Below, piece by piece: positions 5,296 through 5,707 of a DNA stretch of 5,707 nt. A model generated the notes under the pieces. That model made no database searches and was not told the origin of the DNA. It worked only from the letters and a program-made list of their open reading frames with translations. This DNA comes from Thermococcus sp. (GTDB lineage: Archaea > Methanobacteriota_B > Thermococci > Thermococcales > Thermococcaceae), in contig JALTMZ010000018.1 in assembly GCA_027001105.1 (NCBI GenBank), forward strand, positions 1 through 5,707. Reading direction: 5' to 3'. Made by a program: the position numbers and the translations under genes. Position 1 is the first letter of the stretch, and the number at the start of each line of letters is the position of its first letter.

Positions 5296-5523
5296 ATGGT
5301 GACAGCATTTATTTTGATGGTAACAGCCGCTGGAAAGGAAAGAGAAGTCATGGAGAAGCTTTTGGCAATGCCTGAAGTTAAGGAAGCTTACGTTGTTTAC
5401 GGAGAGTACGATCTAATTGTTAAAGTTGAGACAGACACGCTCAAGGACTTAGACCAGTTCATAACGGAAAAAATAAGAAAAATGCCTGAAATACAGATGA
5501 CATCAACGATGATTGCAATCTGA
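5296..5523 (+). CDS. Stand-alone Lrp/AsnC RAM-domain (ligand-binding) protein
   Basis: A 75-residue protein made only of the RAM (regulation of amino acid metabolism) domain, the ligand-binding and oligomerisation half of Lrp/AsnC (feast/famine) regulators. The beta-alpha-beta-beta-alpha-beta pattern is visible: strand AFILMVTA at about 3-10, helix KEREVMEKLLAM, strand EAYVVYGEYDLIVKVE with the family's G-[ED]-YD turn at 36-39, helix LKDLDQFITEKI and last strand MTSTMIAI. The N-terminal helix-turn-helix is absent, and length matches known stand-alone members such as the Pyrococcus DM1 type. In the family such proteins form dimers and octamers, bind amino acids in the dimer-dimer interface and may pair with full-length regulators; whether this one does is unknown. 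The ATG at 5296 is chosen from GGTGG 5 nt upstream and the promoter position. The gene stands alone and converges on a DUF47-like gene 12 nt away. Confidence 0.92.
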   Translation: MVTAFILMVTAAGKEREVMEKLLAMPEVKEAYVVYGEYDLIVKVETDTLKDLDQFITEKIRKMPEIQMTSTMIAI

Positions 5524-5541
5524 AGTTTTCTTTCTTCATTT
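5523..5541 (+). terminator. T-rich terminator candidate after the RAM-domain gene
   Basis: The plus strand just after the stop reads AGTTTTCTTTCTTCATTT, a T-rich tract expected to end transcription in Thermococcales. It runs across the 12-nt gap into the end of the convergent gene. No hairpin is seen. Confidence 0.45.
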
Positions 5542-5707
5542 GTTCATCATAAGCCTTATTCTCTCAGCCGAGTCCTTAGCCTTATCTGATATGTTGCTGA
5601 GCGTTCTTGCTATGTTTAAAATGTAAATTCCATCCCCCCAGCTGAGCTTGTCTTCATTTTCAAAAACGAGTTTCATGAGCTTCGTGTCGAGTCCATCTAT
5701 CTTGTTC
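5536..5707 (-). CDS. DUF47/PhoU-like protein, C-terminal end only
   Basis: The last 56 residues of a minus-strand gene that continues beyond the right edge; the stop TGA is the complement of 5536-5538. The visible part is all helical, with the signature SWGDGIYILN followed by NISDKAKDSAERIRLM near the end, which is typical of the C-terminal helix of DUF47 (TIGR00153, PhoU-like) proteins. In many genomes such proteins are encoded next to Pit-type phosphate transporters and are thought to help regulate them; no transporter is visible here, but one could lie beyond the edge. The reading frame is intact with no internal stop, and the codon use matches its neighbours. The family call rests on the C-terminal pattern alone. 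Confidence 0.75.
   Translation of the reverse strand, partial: NKIDGLDTKLMKLVFENEDKLSWGDGIYILNIARTLSNISDKAKDSAERIRLMMNK

Noticed and set aside
1..5707. Mobile element, defence island or CRISPR array
   Set aside because: No transposase, integrase, terminal inverted repeats, direct-repeat array or nuclease/helicase gene is present; gene content and base use look uniform and chromosomal.

Overview
The window looks like a piece of a Thermococcales chromosome (Thermococcus or Pyrococcus type). Three things suggest this. The protein families are archaeal: a COG2521-type methyltransferase, a COG2112-type small kinase, a stand-alone Lrp/AsnC RAM domain and a Pyrococcus-type acylaminoacyl peptidase. 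The Shine-Dalgarno motif is GGTGA or GGTGG, placed 4-6 nt before the start. The promoters are short, TATA-like A/T boxes about 35-45 nt upstream of the start codons, with short inferred leaders. The organism assignment is inference; no marker gene such as rRNA is present.

Layout, left to right: (1) the 3' end of a helical-repeat protein (+, open at the left edge). (2) A cytosolic M19 zinc dipeptidase (+, 378-1313). (3) A predicted archaeal SAM-dependent methyltransferase (+, TTG start at 1362, ends 2213). (4) A 633-residue S9 acylaminoacyl-peptidase-like serine peptidase (-, 2217-4118), convergent with the methyltransferase and separated from it by 3 nt. (5) A 104-residue four-helix membrane protein (+, 4191-4505), sharing a compact divergent promoter region with the peptidase. 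(6) A 216-residue RIO/Bud32-like kinase (-, 4485-5135), whose 3' end overlaps that of the membrane protein by 21 nt. (7) A 75-residue stand-alone RAM ligand-binding protein (+, 5296-5523). (8) The C-terminal end of a DUF47/PhoU-like protein (-, 5536-5707, cut by the right edge), convergent with the RAM gene at 12 nt.

The genes read as single transcription units packed tightly, each with its own TATA-like element and with no clear operon. Two are amino-acid or peptide scavenging enzymes (M19 dipeptidase, S9 peptidase), which suits a peptide-fermenting heterotroph, and a RAM-domain protein could sense an amino acid. A functional link between these genes is only a guess from proximity.

I see no CRISPR array, insertion sequence, tRNA, rRNA or obvious foreign island. 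The points most worth a second look are: start sites that differ from the longest open frames (one of which creates a false signal sequence), an internal hairpin duplication in the small membrane protein, a kinase catalytic loop lacking the usual Asp and Asn, the overlapping divergent promoters, and the convergent gene ends where one gene's coding sequence may supply its neighbour's terminator.
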